Of a stretch of 64,000 bases of DNA, positions 33,484-42,005 are shown one piece after another. The notes beneath the pieces are model-generated. The model was not told the DNA's origin and did no database searches. It saw only the letters and a list, made by a program, of their open reading frames with translations. Within the stretch, counting starts at the first letter, position 1; every line of letters begins with the position of its first letter. The stretch is from Micromonospora qiuiae (lineage in GTDB: Bacteria; Actinomycetota; Actinomycetes; Mycobacteriales; Micromonosporaceae), in the NCBI RefSeq assembly GCF_016863555.1, contig NZ_BOPC01000011.1, forward strand, positions 1-64,000. Reading direction: 5' to 3'. Made by a program: the position numbers and the translations under genes.

Positions 33484-34950
33484 TCAAGCCTTGGTCAGCC
33501 GCAGCGCGAGTTCCGGGCAGACCTTGACCGCCTTCGTCGCGCCCTCCCGCAGCCAGGTCGGCACGGGAGTGGACGGGAAGGCGGGATATCCGTTGTGGTC
33601 GAGCCGGATGAAGTCCGGCACCACGTGGGCGCAGAGGCCGTGCCCGTCGCACCGCGACCAGTCCAGCACCAGCTTCTGCGGGTCCGGGTCGGGGGCGCCG
33701 GGCAGCCCCATCACGCCCTTGACCCGCCGACCGCAGCCCTCGCCGGTGGTGTGTTTCTTCAGGTCGTCGGCGAAGACCTCCATGGCCGAGAGCGCGAAGC
33801 GGGACGTGCCGTCGGGGTGGCTGCAGGCACCGCGTCCCTTGACGTCGCCGGCCGCGGCCCGGACCACCTCCACCGGGGCGCTGCCGGAGACCGCCAGGTC
33901 GACGGCGCGGGCCAGGTCGGGCAGGCCCCGTTTGCACGGGCCGCACTGCCCGGCGGACTCGCCGGCCAGGTAGCGCACCACCTGGGCGGCCTCCCCGAGC
34001 GGGCAGGTGTCGTTGGCGAGCGGGACGATGATGCCGGCACCGAGGGTGCCACCGACCGCGGCCAGCCCCTTGCGGGACACCTCGGCCTTGTTCGCCGCCT
34101 CCCAGGTGATCCACTTGCCGTGGTAGCCGCCCATCAGGATGCCCGGCCCTTCGGGCACCTCGCAGAGTTCGAGAATCTCCTGCAGCGGGGTGCCGGCGGC
34201 GCACTCGACCACCGCGTGCCGCTTCGCCGCGCCGGTCACGCTGAGCAGCACGGTGCCGGGCTCGTCGTCGGTGCCGAGCGCCGCGTACTCGTACGGGCCG
34301 AGCCGGGCGGCGATCGCCATCTGGGAGTACGTCTCGGCGTTGGACAGCAGGGTGGGCAGATTGTTCACCCCGGAGTCGCTGGAGCGCTTCTTGGTGCCGG
34401 GCGGGATGTGCGGCAACCCGTTGATCCCGTTGACCAGCGCGCCGCCCTCGCCGCTGATGAACCGGTGCGGCACCGTGACCACACTGGTCGGCACCGGCAT
34501 CCGGCGCTCCTCCAGCGCCTCCATCAGGGAGTCCCGGCCGATCAGGTCGTCGGCCACGCAGAGCACGATCTCCTCGGCGTCGAGCGCGAACGCGGCCAGG
34601 GCGGCACCGTCGAGGATCAGGTGCGGGGCCCGGGTGAGGATGACCTTGTCCTTCCAACTGGCCGGCTCGCCCTCGGTGGCGTTGACCACCACCACGGGCG
34701 GCAGGTCCTGCCGTTCGCAGGACTCCAGCACCGCGCGCAGCTTCCTGGCGAACGGGAAGCCGGCGCCGCCCTTGCCCTTGAGCTGGATGCCCTCGGCGAG
34801 ACCCAGCAGCGCGGAGGGTTCCATCGGGCTGATCGGGCCGTGCACCATCTCGTGGGCGCGCAGGTCGAGCCGACCGAACTCGGCGAACCCGGCGGTGAGT
34901 CGGGGCTCACCGATGCAGGCCACCGGCGGAACGGTGGTACGCATCGTCAC
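33484..34950 (-). CDS. NuoF-like flavoprotein fused to a C-terminal ferredoxin
   Basis: A 488-residue fusion. Residues about 50-290 resemble the FMN/NADH-binding part of NuoF (LKGKGGAGFPFARKL, then VVNATEGEP), followed by an SLBB-like region and the NuoF iron-sulfur segment (ESAGQCGPCKRG, with GACSHP later). The first cysteine of the canonical SCGxCxPC motif is alanine here. From about 415 a ferredoxin domain follows (SRCDGHGLC ... VCPELAL), of the short-spaced type with few cysteines. It should pass electrons from NAD(P)H or another donor to an iron-sulfur carrier. Its start overlaps the stop of the upstream cytochrome gene (ATGA at 34947-34950), so they probably form one complex. Confidence 0.88.
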   Translation of the reverse strand: MTMRTTVPPVACIGEPRLTAGFAEFGRLDLRAHEMVHGPISPMEPSALLGLAEGIQLKGKGGAGFPFARKLRAVLESCERQDLPPVVVVNATEGEPASWKDKVILTRAPHLILDGAALAAFALDAEEIVLCVADDLIGRDSLMEALEERRMPVPTSVVTVPHRFISGEGGALVNGINGLPHIPPGTKKRSSDSGVNNLPTLLSNAETYSQMAIAARLGPYEYAALGTDDEPGTVLLSVTGAAKRHAVVECAAGTPLQEILELCEVPEGPGILMGGYHGKWITWEAANKAEVSRKGLAAVGGTLGAGIIVPLANDTCPLGEAAQVVRYLAGESAGQCGPCKRGLPDLARAVDLAVSGSAPVEVVRAAAGDVKGRGACSHPDGTSRFALSAMEVFADDLKKHTTGEGCGRRVKGVMGLPGAPDPDPQKLVLDWSRCDGHGLCAHVVPDFIRLDHNGYPAFPSTPVPTWLREGATKAVKVCPELALRLTKA

Positions 34951-36713
34951 TTGGCTTCACCCCGCAGGCCGGCCCAGTAGGCACCGTCGACGCTGTCCGG
35001 GTCGGCCCGGCGACGACGCCGGCTCTCGGCCGAGGAGGCCCGGCGGGCCCGCCGGGAGGCGAGGTCGACCAGGGTCGGGGTGTCGTCGTCGGGTACGTCG
35101 TCGGGGGTGTACCGCGCCGGGGGGCGCCAGTAGTCGGTCTCGGCCTCCGGCACGTCGTCCTCGGCGCTGTGCCGTCCACCGCCGCTGCGCGGTGCCGCCG
35201 AGATCGGCGAACCGGAGATCGGGGCGCCGGAGACCGGGTCAGCGGAGACCGGGGCAATCGACTCCCACCGGCGCGGGCTGTCCCACGGCTCCTCCGCCTC
35301 GTCGTTCACCCGTTGGGGCGGGGCGGAGTAGCGGCTGCGGGCGTCGGTGGCGACGCGGGACCGCCGGGAGCGGAACTCCTCGTCGTCGCGGCGGCGCCGG
35401 CCGACCGGCTCACGATCGGCGTCCAACAGCAGTTCCTCCTCCTCACGGCGGCGCGTGGAGCGGCGGCTCACCGGCTCACGCTCCTCCTCCCGCCGGGAGG
35501 CTCGCCGCCAGCTGGGTTCCTCGTCACGGCGGGTGCGCCGGCTCACCGGCTCCAGATCGTCCTCGACCCGCGCCGACCGCCAGTCCAACTCCAGTTCCTC
35601 GTCGCGGCGGCTGGTCCGCCGGCCGACCGGCTCATCGTCCCGGCGGCGGCGTGCCACCGGCTCGAGCATCTCGGTCTCCCGGCGTACGACCCGCTCCAAC
35701 TCCTCCTCGTCGCGGCGCGACGCCCGCCGGACGACCGGCTCCAACTCCTCGTCGCGGCGGGTGCGGCCCGGTCGGAGCTGGTCGCGCAGGGAGCCGGGTT
35801 CCGGGACCACGGGCACGGTGAAGCGCTCCGGGTCGTTGCGCCGGATGGTGGGGCTGGCCCAGGTGCCGGAGGTGCTGTCGGCCCAGCTGATGTCGCGGCG
35901 GGCCCGCTCGTTCTCGCCGCCTCGCCTGGTCAGGGTGGCGAGCAGCGACCTGCTCCGGGTCTCGTCGCTGCCCTTGCCGGTCATCGCCTCGTTGAGGGCC
36001 GCGGCCTGGTGCTGCTCGCGGCTGCGCCGTTGCAGGGTCACCGACAGGCGCACGAGCAGCGCCACCACGACCAGCACCACGCAGAGGAAGTAGCTGAGGG
36101 TGACCCAGCCGGCGGGCGCGCGGCCGGCGAGCAGACCGTGGAAGATGGCGAACGGCCAGGAGACGTACGCCATGGAGTGCAGCGCCCGCCACACCCACTT
36201 CGGACCGATGTCGGCGAACCGGGCCCGGATGATGCCGGTCCACAGCACACCGACCATGAGCAGCGCGGCGATGGTGCCGAGCCCGACGTAGAGGCCCCGG
36301 CCACCGACGAACGGCACGGCGGCGTCGGTCACGCCCGCCCGCCCGCTGGCGATCTTCGTGATCACGTGGAAGCCCAGGCCGGCGACGCCGAGGATACCGG
36401 TGGCCCGGTGCGCGGACTGCATCAGCACCCGGTGCCGGATCATCAGGACCAGCCGGTCGGTGGAGACCAGCCCCAGCATCACGGTGATGCTCAGCGCGAC
36501 GAGCGCGACGACTCCGGCGAAGAACTCCGTGAAGAAGAAGCCCATCGCGTACATCTTCTGGCCACCGGTGGTGAGCATCATCAGTGCCCACAGCACGGCG
36601 AGTCCGCACGCGGACAGCGCCAGGATCTGGGCGCGGGACCGCACCCGGATCCCTCTGCTGCTGACGCTGGTACGGACGGCAGGCGGCTTCTCGTTCTGCG
36701 TAGCCCGGGCCAT
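34947..36713 (-). CDS. Ferric-reductase-like transmembrane cytochrome with long charged tail
   Basis: A 588-residue protein. Residues about 25-230 hold six membrane helices of the ferric reductase-like/cytochrome b561 type, with histidines suited to bind heme (LMIRHRVLMQSAHRATG, GFHVITKI, ALHSMAYVSWPFAIFHG). The remaining 350 residues are disordered-looking, with some twenty runs such as RRDEELEPVVRR and SRREEEREPV, ending in a shorter acidic/proline region. It likely moves electrons across the membrane, fed by the NuoF-ferredoxin fusion encoded next. ATG 36713 (GAGGAG just upstream) is preferred to GTG 36743. It leads a four-gene operon with the NuoF-like, TlpA-like and CcdA-like genes. Confidence 0.85.
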   Translation of the reverse strand: MARATQNEKPPAVRTSVSSRGIRVRSRAQILALSACGLAVLWALMMLTTGGQKMYAMGFFFTEFFAGVVALVALSITVMLGLVSTDRLVLMIRHRVLMQSAHRATGILGVAGLGFHVITKIASGRAGVTDAAVPFVGGRGLYVGLGTIAALLMVGVLWTGIIRARFADIGPKWVWRALHSMAYVSWPFAIFHGLLAGRAPAGWVTLSYFLCVVLVVVALLVRLSVTLQRRSREQHQAAALNEAMTGKGSDETRSRSLLATLTRRGGENERARRDISWADSTSGTWASPTIRRNDPERFTVPVVPEPGSLRDQLRPGRTRRDEELEPVVRRASRRDEEELERVVRRETEMLEPVARRRRDDEPVGRRTSRRDEELELDWRSARVEDDLEPVSRRTRRDEEPSWRRASRREEEREPVSRRSTRRREEEELLLDADREPVGRRRRDDEEFRSRRSRVATDARSRYSAPPQRVNDEAEEPWDSPRRWESIAPVSADPVSGAPISGSPISAAPRSGGGRHSAEDDVPEAETDYWRPPARYTPDDVPDDDTPTLVDLASRRARRASSAESRRRRRADPDSVDGAYWAGLRGEAK

Positions 36714-36887
36714 GTGCTCCTCGATCGTCTCGCGGCGGCGCACCGCCGGCCGACCCTGTTCCCCACACCAGTACGTCTGCGAGCCCCGGGCGGATCAGCT
36801 GCGGCGAAAAAATCTCAGCAGGTTGTCGAACCGTCCTCCCACCCGGCGCGTGTAAAGGCGCCGCGAACAGTCACCCATGCCCATACA

Positions 36888-36946
36888 TTGACAGTCGATG
36901 AAATCCGCTTGTAATCTTTCCGAAATCTTTCAGCCCCGATTGCAAG
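36888..36946 (+). promoter_or_regulatory. Alpha-amylase promoter and candidate operator
   Basis: TTGACA (36888-36893) and TGTAAT (36910-36915) with a 16-bp spacer form a good housekeeping-type promoter. An imperfect inverted repeat, CTTGTAAT (36908-36915) and ATTGCAAG (36939-36946), overlaps the -10 box. CTTG/CAAG half-sites of this kind recall LacI/GalR-type maltose regulators of actinomycetes, so repression by such a protein is plausible but unproven. The transcript would have a leader of about 80 nt. Confidence 0.65.
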
Positions 36947-36999
36947 ATCTGGGCAGCGGACCACCACCCCCAGTCCCCCGGCACCCCCAGGAGCACCCG

Positions 37000-38448
37000 A
37001 TGCACCGACGTCGACTCCGCCCGGCGATCGTCGCGCTCGCCACGATCGCCAGCCTCCTCACCCCCGCCCTCGTGGCGGCGCCCCCGGCCGTGGCCGCGCC
37101 GACGGGCGGCAAGAAGGTCATCGCCAATCTCTTCGAGTGGAACTGGCCCTCGGTGGCCAGCGAGTGCACCAGCACCCTCGGCCCGAAGGGCTACGGCTAC
37201 GTCCAGGTCTCACCCCCGCAGGAGCACGTCCGCGGCAACCAGTGGTGGGTGGCGTACCAGCCGGTCAGCTACCGGATCGAGTCCCGCAAGGGCACCCGGG
37301 AGCAGTTCCGGTCCATGGTGAACACGTGCCACGCGGCCGGCGTCAAAGTGATCGTGGACGCGGTCATCAACCACATGTCCGGGCAGGACAACGGCGGCAC
37401 CGGCTGGGCCGGATCGTCGTACCAGCACTACGTCTACCCGGGCATCTACCAGGCGCAGGACTTCCACTACTGCGGCCGCAACGGCAACAACGACATCGTC
37501 AACTACCAGGACCGGTACGAGGTGCAGAACTGCGAGCTGGTCAACCTCGCCGACCTCAAGACGGAGTCGGACTACGTCCGGTCCCGGCTCGCCGCGTACC
37601 TCAACGACCTGCTCTCACTCGGCGTGGACGGCTTCCGGCTGGACGCCAGCAAGCACATGCCGGCCGCCGACATCGCCGCCATCCTCGGCCGGTTGAGCCG
37701 CCCGGCGTACGTCGTGCAGGAGGTCATCTACGGCGCCGGTGAGCCGATCCGGCCCGAGGAGTACACCGGCAACGGCGACGTGCACGAGTTCCGCTACGGC
37801 AAGGACCTGGCCCGCGTCTTCCGCTCCGAGCGGCTGGCCTACCTGCGCAACTTCGGCGAAGGCTGGGGCCATCTGCCCACCGGCCGGGCGTCGGTCTTCA
37901 TCGACAACCACGACACCCAGCGCGACGACGCCGGGGTGCTCACCTACCGCGACCGGGGCACCTACGCGCTGGCCAACGCCTTCATGCTGGCCTGGCCGTA
38001 CGGCTCGCCGACGGTGATGTCGAGCTACACCTACAGCAGCCGCGACGCCGGCCCGCCGTCGGACGGCAACAACAGGACGCTCAACGCGGTCTGCTACTCC
38101 GGCTGGGAGTGCGAGCACCGCTGGCCGGTGATCGCGAACATGGTGGGCTTCCGCAACGCCACCGAGGGCACCGGGGTCAGCAACTGGTACGACAACGGCT
38201 ACCAGCACATCGCCTTCAGCCGCACCGGCAAGGGCTACATCACCATCAACAACGAGTCGTACGCGATCACCGGCCGCTCCTATTACACCGGCCTGCCCGC
38301 CGGCCGCTACTGCGACATCATCCACGGCACCTTCACCAACAACACCTGCTCCGGCCCGGTCATCACGGTCGACGCCAACGGCTGGTTCTCCGCCACCGTC
38401 CCCGCCCGCGACGCCCTGGCCCTCCACACCAACGCCCGCCTCCCCTAA
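37000..38448 (+). CDS. Secreted alpha-amylase (GH13)
   Basis: Cleaves internal alpha-1,4 links of starch outside the cell. The 482-residue precursor has a signal peptide (LRPAIVALATIASLLTPALV, cleaved around AVAAP). The catalytic barrel follows with GFRLDASKH (nucleophile Asp215), VVQEVI (acid/base Glu241) and FIDNHDTQ (Asp305), plus the calcium-site segment VDAVINHM. It ends with the beta-sandwich C domain and lacks a starch-binding module, like the short Streptomyces amylases. ATG 37000 has AGGAG 6 nt upstream. It is a single-gene unit with its own promoter. Confidence 0.96.
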   Translation: MHRRRLRPAIVALATIASLLTPALVAAPPAVAAPTGGKKVIANLFEWNWPSVASECTSTLGPKGYGYVQVSPPQEHVRGNQWWVAYQPVSYRIESRKGTREQFRSMVNTCHAAGVKVIVDAVINHMSGQDNGGTGWAGSSYQHYVYPGIYQAQDFHYCGRNGNNDIVNYQDRYEVQNCELVNLADLKTESDYVRSRLAAYLNDLLSLGVDGFRLDASKHMPAADIAAILGRLSRPAYVVQEVIYGAGEPIRPEEYTGNGDVHEFRYGKDLARVFRSERLAYLRNFGEGWGHLPTGRASVFIDNHDTQRDDAGVLTYRDRGTYALANAFMLAWPYGSPTVMSSYTYSSRDAGPPSDGNNRTLNAVCYSGWECEHRWPVIANMVGFRNATEGTGVSNWYDNGYQHIAFSRTGKGYITINNESYAITGRSYYTGLPAGRYCDIIHGTFTNNTCSGPVITVDANGWFSATVPARDALALHTNARLP

Positions 38449-38519
38449 CCCCCACCCACCCCACCCCCCACCCACCCACCCCACCCCCCACCCACCCCAC
38501 CCGCGCCCACCCCCGCCGA

Positions 38520-38590
38520 CCCGCGTTGATCATGAAGTTGTTGTCGGTTTTAGAGATCGACGAGGGCAATAACTTCATGATCAACGCGGG
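38520..38590. repeat. 71-bp near-perfect inverted repeat between C-rich and G-rich tracts
   Basis: A 24-nt left arm (38520-38543) pairs with a right arm (38567-38590) at 23 of 24 positions, the exception being a G-T pair; 20 bp (cccgcgttgatcatgaagtt) are perfect. The loop is 23 nt. The arms are far richer in A+T than the surroundings. The element is flanked by a CCCACC-rich tract (about 38447-38519) and a GGGTGGG-rich tract (about 38591-38690). It lies between the amylase and transpeptidase genes and could act as a terminator or be a small mobile repeat. Confidence 0.9.
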
Positions 38591-38655
38591 TGGGCCTGTC
38601 GGGGTGGGGGTGGTTTGGGGGGTTTGGTGTTGAGTGGGGGGGTTAGGGTGGGTGG

Positions 38656-39576
38656 GTGAGGTTTTTGGGTGGGGGTGGGACCGGGCGGTGGTGGGTTGGC
38701 ATGGCCGTGGGCTTGGCCGTACTGGCGGGCGGCTCGGCGGCGTACACCGGGTGGGCCGGCACTTCCGCGTCCCGGCCGGTGCCGGTGGTCGGGCCGAACG
38801 AACCAACGGGAGAGTCGGCGGCCGAGGTGCCGAGGCCCGGCGCCGCCGAGGCGGAAAGTGTCAGGCCCGCAGCGCCCGCGCCGGACGACCTCCCGGAGAT
38901 CGACTACGACCCGGCACCCGCCGGCTTCCCCGAGGACCCGGACACCCTGGACACCACGGCGCTGACCCAGGGGCTGCGCCCCGAGCGCCGGCTCGCCGCC
39001 TACGACGCGCCCGGTGGTCGGCCGCTGGCCTTCCTGATGCCGGCCATCAGCGGAGTGGAGCTGACCGTTCCCGTCGCGCGACGCGAGGCCGGCTGGACGG
39101 CGGTGCTGCTCCCCTCGGCAAACCGCAAACTGGCCTGGCTGCCACCGGGCGGCTTCCACACGGTCCCGCTGCACGACCAGATCGTGGTAGAACGGCGGCC
39201 ATACCGGCTGACCTGGTACCGCGACGGAGTTGCGAACAGTAGTTGGCGACTCAGTCTGGGCCAGCCCGGCCAGGAGACGCCGCTGGGCCGAACCTTCATC
39301 CTCGGCCGTACCCCGCCACCCGAACCGGTCTACGGCGGCGTGGACATCTTCGCCCTCGGCGCGGTCCCCGACGATCCCGACGCCGTACCCACCGGTCTAC
39401 GCGGCGCGCACATCGGCATCCACACCTGGTACCACGACGGCGAGTTGGGCCGGTCGACCACCAACGGCTGCATCCGGCTGACCAGCAGCGGCCAGCGGCT
39501 CCTGCTGGAGCAGCTGCACCCGGGCACCCCCGTCGTGGTCGTCGACGAGTTGCCCACCCCACCCCCGACCGCCTGA
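38656..39576 (+). CDS. L,D-transpeptidase (YkuD domain), exported
   Basis: A 306-residue exported or membrane-anchored protein. An N-terminal hydrophobic helix (MAVGLAVLAGGSAAYTGWAG) and an acidic Pro/Ala linker precede the catalytic YkuD domain (about residues 170-300). The conserved GRTFILG and HIGIHTWYHD strands lead to STTNGCIRLT with the nucleophile Cys at about 272. The usual S-H-G-C motif has Asn in place of His here. Such enzymes make 3-3 cross-links in peptidoglycan or attach proteins to it. GTG 38656 lies in the G-rich tract; ATG 38701 is an alternative that would shorten the signal. Confidence 0.85.
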   Translation: MRFLGGGGTGRWWVGMAVGLAVLAGGSAAYTGWAGTSASRPVPVVGPNEPTGESAAEVPRPGAAEAESVRPAAPAPDDLPEIDYDPAPAGFPEDPDTLDTTALTQGLRPERRLAAYDAPGGRPLAFLMPAISGVELTVPVARREAGWTAVLLPSANRKLAWLPPGGFHTVPLHDQIVVERRPYRLTWYRDGVANSSWRLSLGQPGQETPLGRTFILGRTPPPEPVYGGVDIFALGAVPDDPDAVPTGLRGAHIGIHTWYHDGELGRSTTNGCIRLTSSGQRLLLEQLHPGTPVVVVDELPTPPPTA

Positions 39577-39723
39577 CCCGGTCGTGGCTTCCGCCTCCCG
39601 CTGAGGTGCGCGCATCCTGGCCCGAGGGTGGCATGCTCAGCGACACCAGCCACGCGGATTCCGGACACCTGACCGGGTTCGGGCGGGGTCGATAACCACC
39701 GCCGTCTGACGCATCGGGGCGGG

Positions 39724-41751
39724 TCACAGCCGCAGGGCAGAGACGGCGTCGTCGATCGTGGCGGCCTGGGCGAGCGGTACGACGCCGCTCTCCTCGGTCA
39801 GCCAGAGCCGGCAACCCGTACGGTCGAAGGCCGCCACCACCGGCTGCCCCGCGTAGTGCCGGCCGACGCGGCGCAGCAGCTCGGCCGGGTCCGGCACCGG
39901 CGGCGAGGGCGCGGCCTGCGGGGCCGGCACCGGCCGGTCCGGCTCCCGGGGCACGGCAGCGAGGAGGTGGCTGTCGAGGTGCTCGACGCAGCGGGCCACG
40001 GCCGCCTCGACGCTGGCGCCGAACGGGAACTCCGCCCCGACCTGCGCGTCCCGGGCGGCGAGCCGGATGCGCCACCGCTCTCCCTGGATCTTCAGCGGGT
40101 CGCCCGCGTCGAGCCGGTGGTCGCGGTAGGTGAGTACGGCGGTCAGGTCGAGGGCGTGGGCGAGCCGCAGCAGGTCGGCCAGCGGCGGTGCGTCCGGCAC
40201 GGCGGCCAGCACGAACAGCCGCGCCCCGGGCAGCCTGGCGGCGAGTTGCTCGACGTGGCGGTGCGCGGGGTCGATGCCGGGCTCATCGACTGTCACGATC
40301 CCGTCGAGCAGGTCCTGGTCGACCGGCCAGTCCGAGTCGAGACGGGTGAGGTCGGCGGGGCGTACCCCGAAGGTGGTGGCGTAGCGGGCCAGCCGCCGGT
40401 GCGGGCCAAGCTGATGCACCGGTTTGCCGTTGGGCTGATGGGTGACCACCGGGGCGGCCTCGTCAACGTCGGGCCGCCAGGTTTCGTGGCTCACCCGGCG
40501 CAGGTCGGTCACGGTCACCGCCACCGCGGCCGGAATCCGGCCGCTGTCCCGGCAGGTCGAGCAGCACCGCCCGGTGGGGGCCAGGCCGGCACCGGAGCAG
40601 TCCGGGCATTTCGGGTCGGGCCCGGACGCGCCGCGCCGGCAGTCGCAGCGACGCAGCCGGCTGCCGGGCCGGCAGTCCGGGCAGGGCCGGTGCGGGATCG
40701 GTTCACCCCACCAGGCCGGGTCGGGTGGTTCCGTGGCCCGCCGCAGCGACTCCGCCACGTACCGGACGATCTGGCCGGTCTCCCGCTCGTGCAGGGTCTC
40801 GACGCTGCCGGTCGGGTGCAGCGCCGTGTTCCACCAGCGCCCGTCCCGCCAGATCGCCTGCGCGCCGGGCGCATCGCCGACCAGCTCTGCGAGCACGGCC
40901 CGGCCAAGCCGGTCAAGGTCAACCTCCGGGGGTACGCCGGCAGCCGCCACCGGTCGCACCGTATGAAGCGGCGCATGCCGCCCTCGTTCGTCCAGCCCGC
41001 ACATGGCGGACCGGAAACTCGTGTCGGCGATCGCCGAGGGCAAATCCCAGGCGTGGGCGTGCACCTGCGGGTCGAGCGGCACCGGGCTGCCCGGCAGCTC
41101 GTACCGGATGTCCCAGACCACCTCGTGGTAGCTGCGGCGGCGAGCCTCCACCACCAGGTCAAGCTGGAGCAGGTCGGCCAACGCGCAGAGCCGCGACAGC
41201 TCAGCCCGCGGGTCGGGCGGCGGCGATGTCTCACTGCTGCGGCCGACGAAGACCCACCAGGGGTCGTAGTCGTGCCGGGCGAGCGCTTCGGCCTCCAGCG
41301 CCCACCGTTCTCGCGCGGCCAGTTCGGGCCGCCACTGCGGCGGCAGCCAGTACAGCGTCTCCTCCGCGGAACGCCGCCCCCAGCGTGGGCGCAGCCCGCG
41401 TACCCCGACGGCGTCACAGAGCCGCGCGACCAGCTTCCCGGCCCGGCCGACCCGCTCCCGATCTGGCGGTGGGTCGAGCCGGCCGGGCACCAGCCGCCGC
41501 GACGCCGCCGCCCCGGTGTCCAGGTTGACCACCGTCACCACCAGCTGCGCCCGCCGCCGCCCACCACGCCCGCACCGATGGCACGGCTCGGCCACGCTGC
41601 CGTCCCCTTGACAGAGCCGGCAATCGGCGTACGCCTCGTCGCGGTACTCACCGCCCTCCACGATGAGCCGGTCGCCACCCCAGGTGCACTCGCACCGCCG
41701 CACCCGAAAGCCCAGCCCGCCGCAGTCGTCGCAGTCCACCGTGAGGCTCAT
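39724..41751 (-). CDS. Internally duplicated zinc-cluster protein of unknown function
   Basis: A 675-residue protein of two similar halves. Each begins with a DnaJ-like cysteine cluster in the order CxxC-CxC-CxxC-CxxC: Cys7/10, 20/22, 44/47, 57/60 in the first; Cys357/360, 369/371, 382/385, 397/400 in the second. Each cluster is followed by a strand (VVTVVNLDTG; VAVTVTDLRR), then a region with LARxxxxxGVR(G/P), then a helix-strand unit (LSRLCALADLLQLDLVVEAR; LADLLRLAHALDLTAVLTYR). The clusters should bind zinc. A Pro/Ala linker and short alpha/beta end follow (about 600-675). No enzyme motif was seen. The ATG at 41751 overlaps the stop of the 85-aa gene (ATGA), so three genes are coupled. Confidence 0.8.
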   Translation of the reverse strand: MSLTVDCDDCGGLGFRVRRCECTWGGDRLIVEGGEYRDEAYADCRLCQGDGSVAEPCHRCGRGGRRRAQLVVTVVNLDTGAAASRRLVPGRLDPPPDRERVGRAGKLVARLCDAVGVRGLRPRWGRRSAEETLYWLPPQWRPELAARERWALEAEALARHDYDPWWVFVGRSSETSPPPDPRAELSRLCALADLLQLDLVVEARRRSYHEVVWDIRYELPGSPVPLDPQVHAHAWDLPSAIADTSFRSAMCGLDERGRHAPLHTVRPVAAAGVPPEVDLDRLGRAVLAELVGDAPGAQAIWRDGRWWNTALHPTGSVETLHERETGQIVRYVAESLRRATEPPDPAWWGEPIPHRPCPDCRPGSRLRRCDCRRGASGPDPKCPDCSGAGLAPTGRCCSTCRDSGRIPAAVAVTVTDLRRVSHETWRPDVDEAAPVVTHQPNGKPVHQLGPHRRLARYATTFGVRPADLTRLDSDWPVDQDLLDGIVTVDEPGIDPAHRHVEQLAARLPGARLFVLAAVPDAPPLADLLRLAHALDLTAVLTYRDHRLDAGDPLKIQGERWRIRLAARDAQVGAEFPFGASVEAAVARCVEHLDSHLLAAVPREPDRPVPAPQAAPSPPVPDPAELLRRVGRHYAGQPVVAAFDRTGCRLWLTEESGVVPLAQAATIDDAVSALRL

Positions 41752-42005
41752 GGCCGCCCGCCCAACCGCCGCGCGCAGCCACCGTCGTGGTCGGCCCGCA
41801 GCAGGCACCTTCCGCCGCCGGGCAGCAGAAGATCGCAGAAAACCCGATGCCGTACGCCCTGCTCGTCCTCGGCCGACACGGTGGTCTCCCCCGGATCGGC
41901 CTGCGGCAGCATCCGCGCCCACCGGGCCACCACCCGCGCCAACCGCTGCGCCGCGAGCAGGTCGGCCGCCTCCACCGGCAGATGCACCACATACCGCCCG
42001 TTCAC
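41748..42005 (-). CDS. Small protein of a three-gene overlapping operon
   Basis: An 85-residue protein (starts VNGRYVVHLPVEAADLLAAQ) with an amphipathic helix, a strand-rich middle and two cysteines near the end (FCDLLLPGGGRC) followed by DHDGGC. I recognise no family. GTG 42005 was chosen because AGGGGG lies about 7 nt upstream; GTG 42011 is too close to it. Its start overlaps the stop of the DivIVA-like gene (GTGA) and its stop overlaps the start of the zinc protein (ATGA). Confidence 0.65.
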   Translation of the reverse strand: MNGRYVVHLPVEAADLLAAQRLARVVARWARMLPQADPGETTVSAEDEQGVRHRVFCDLLLPGGGRCLLRADHDGGCARRLGGRP

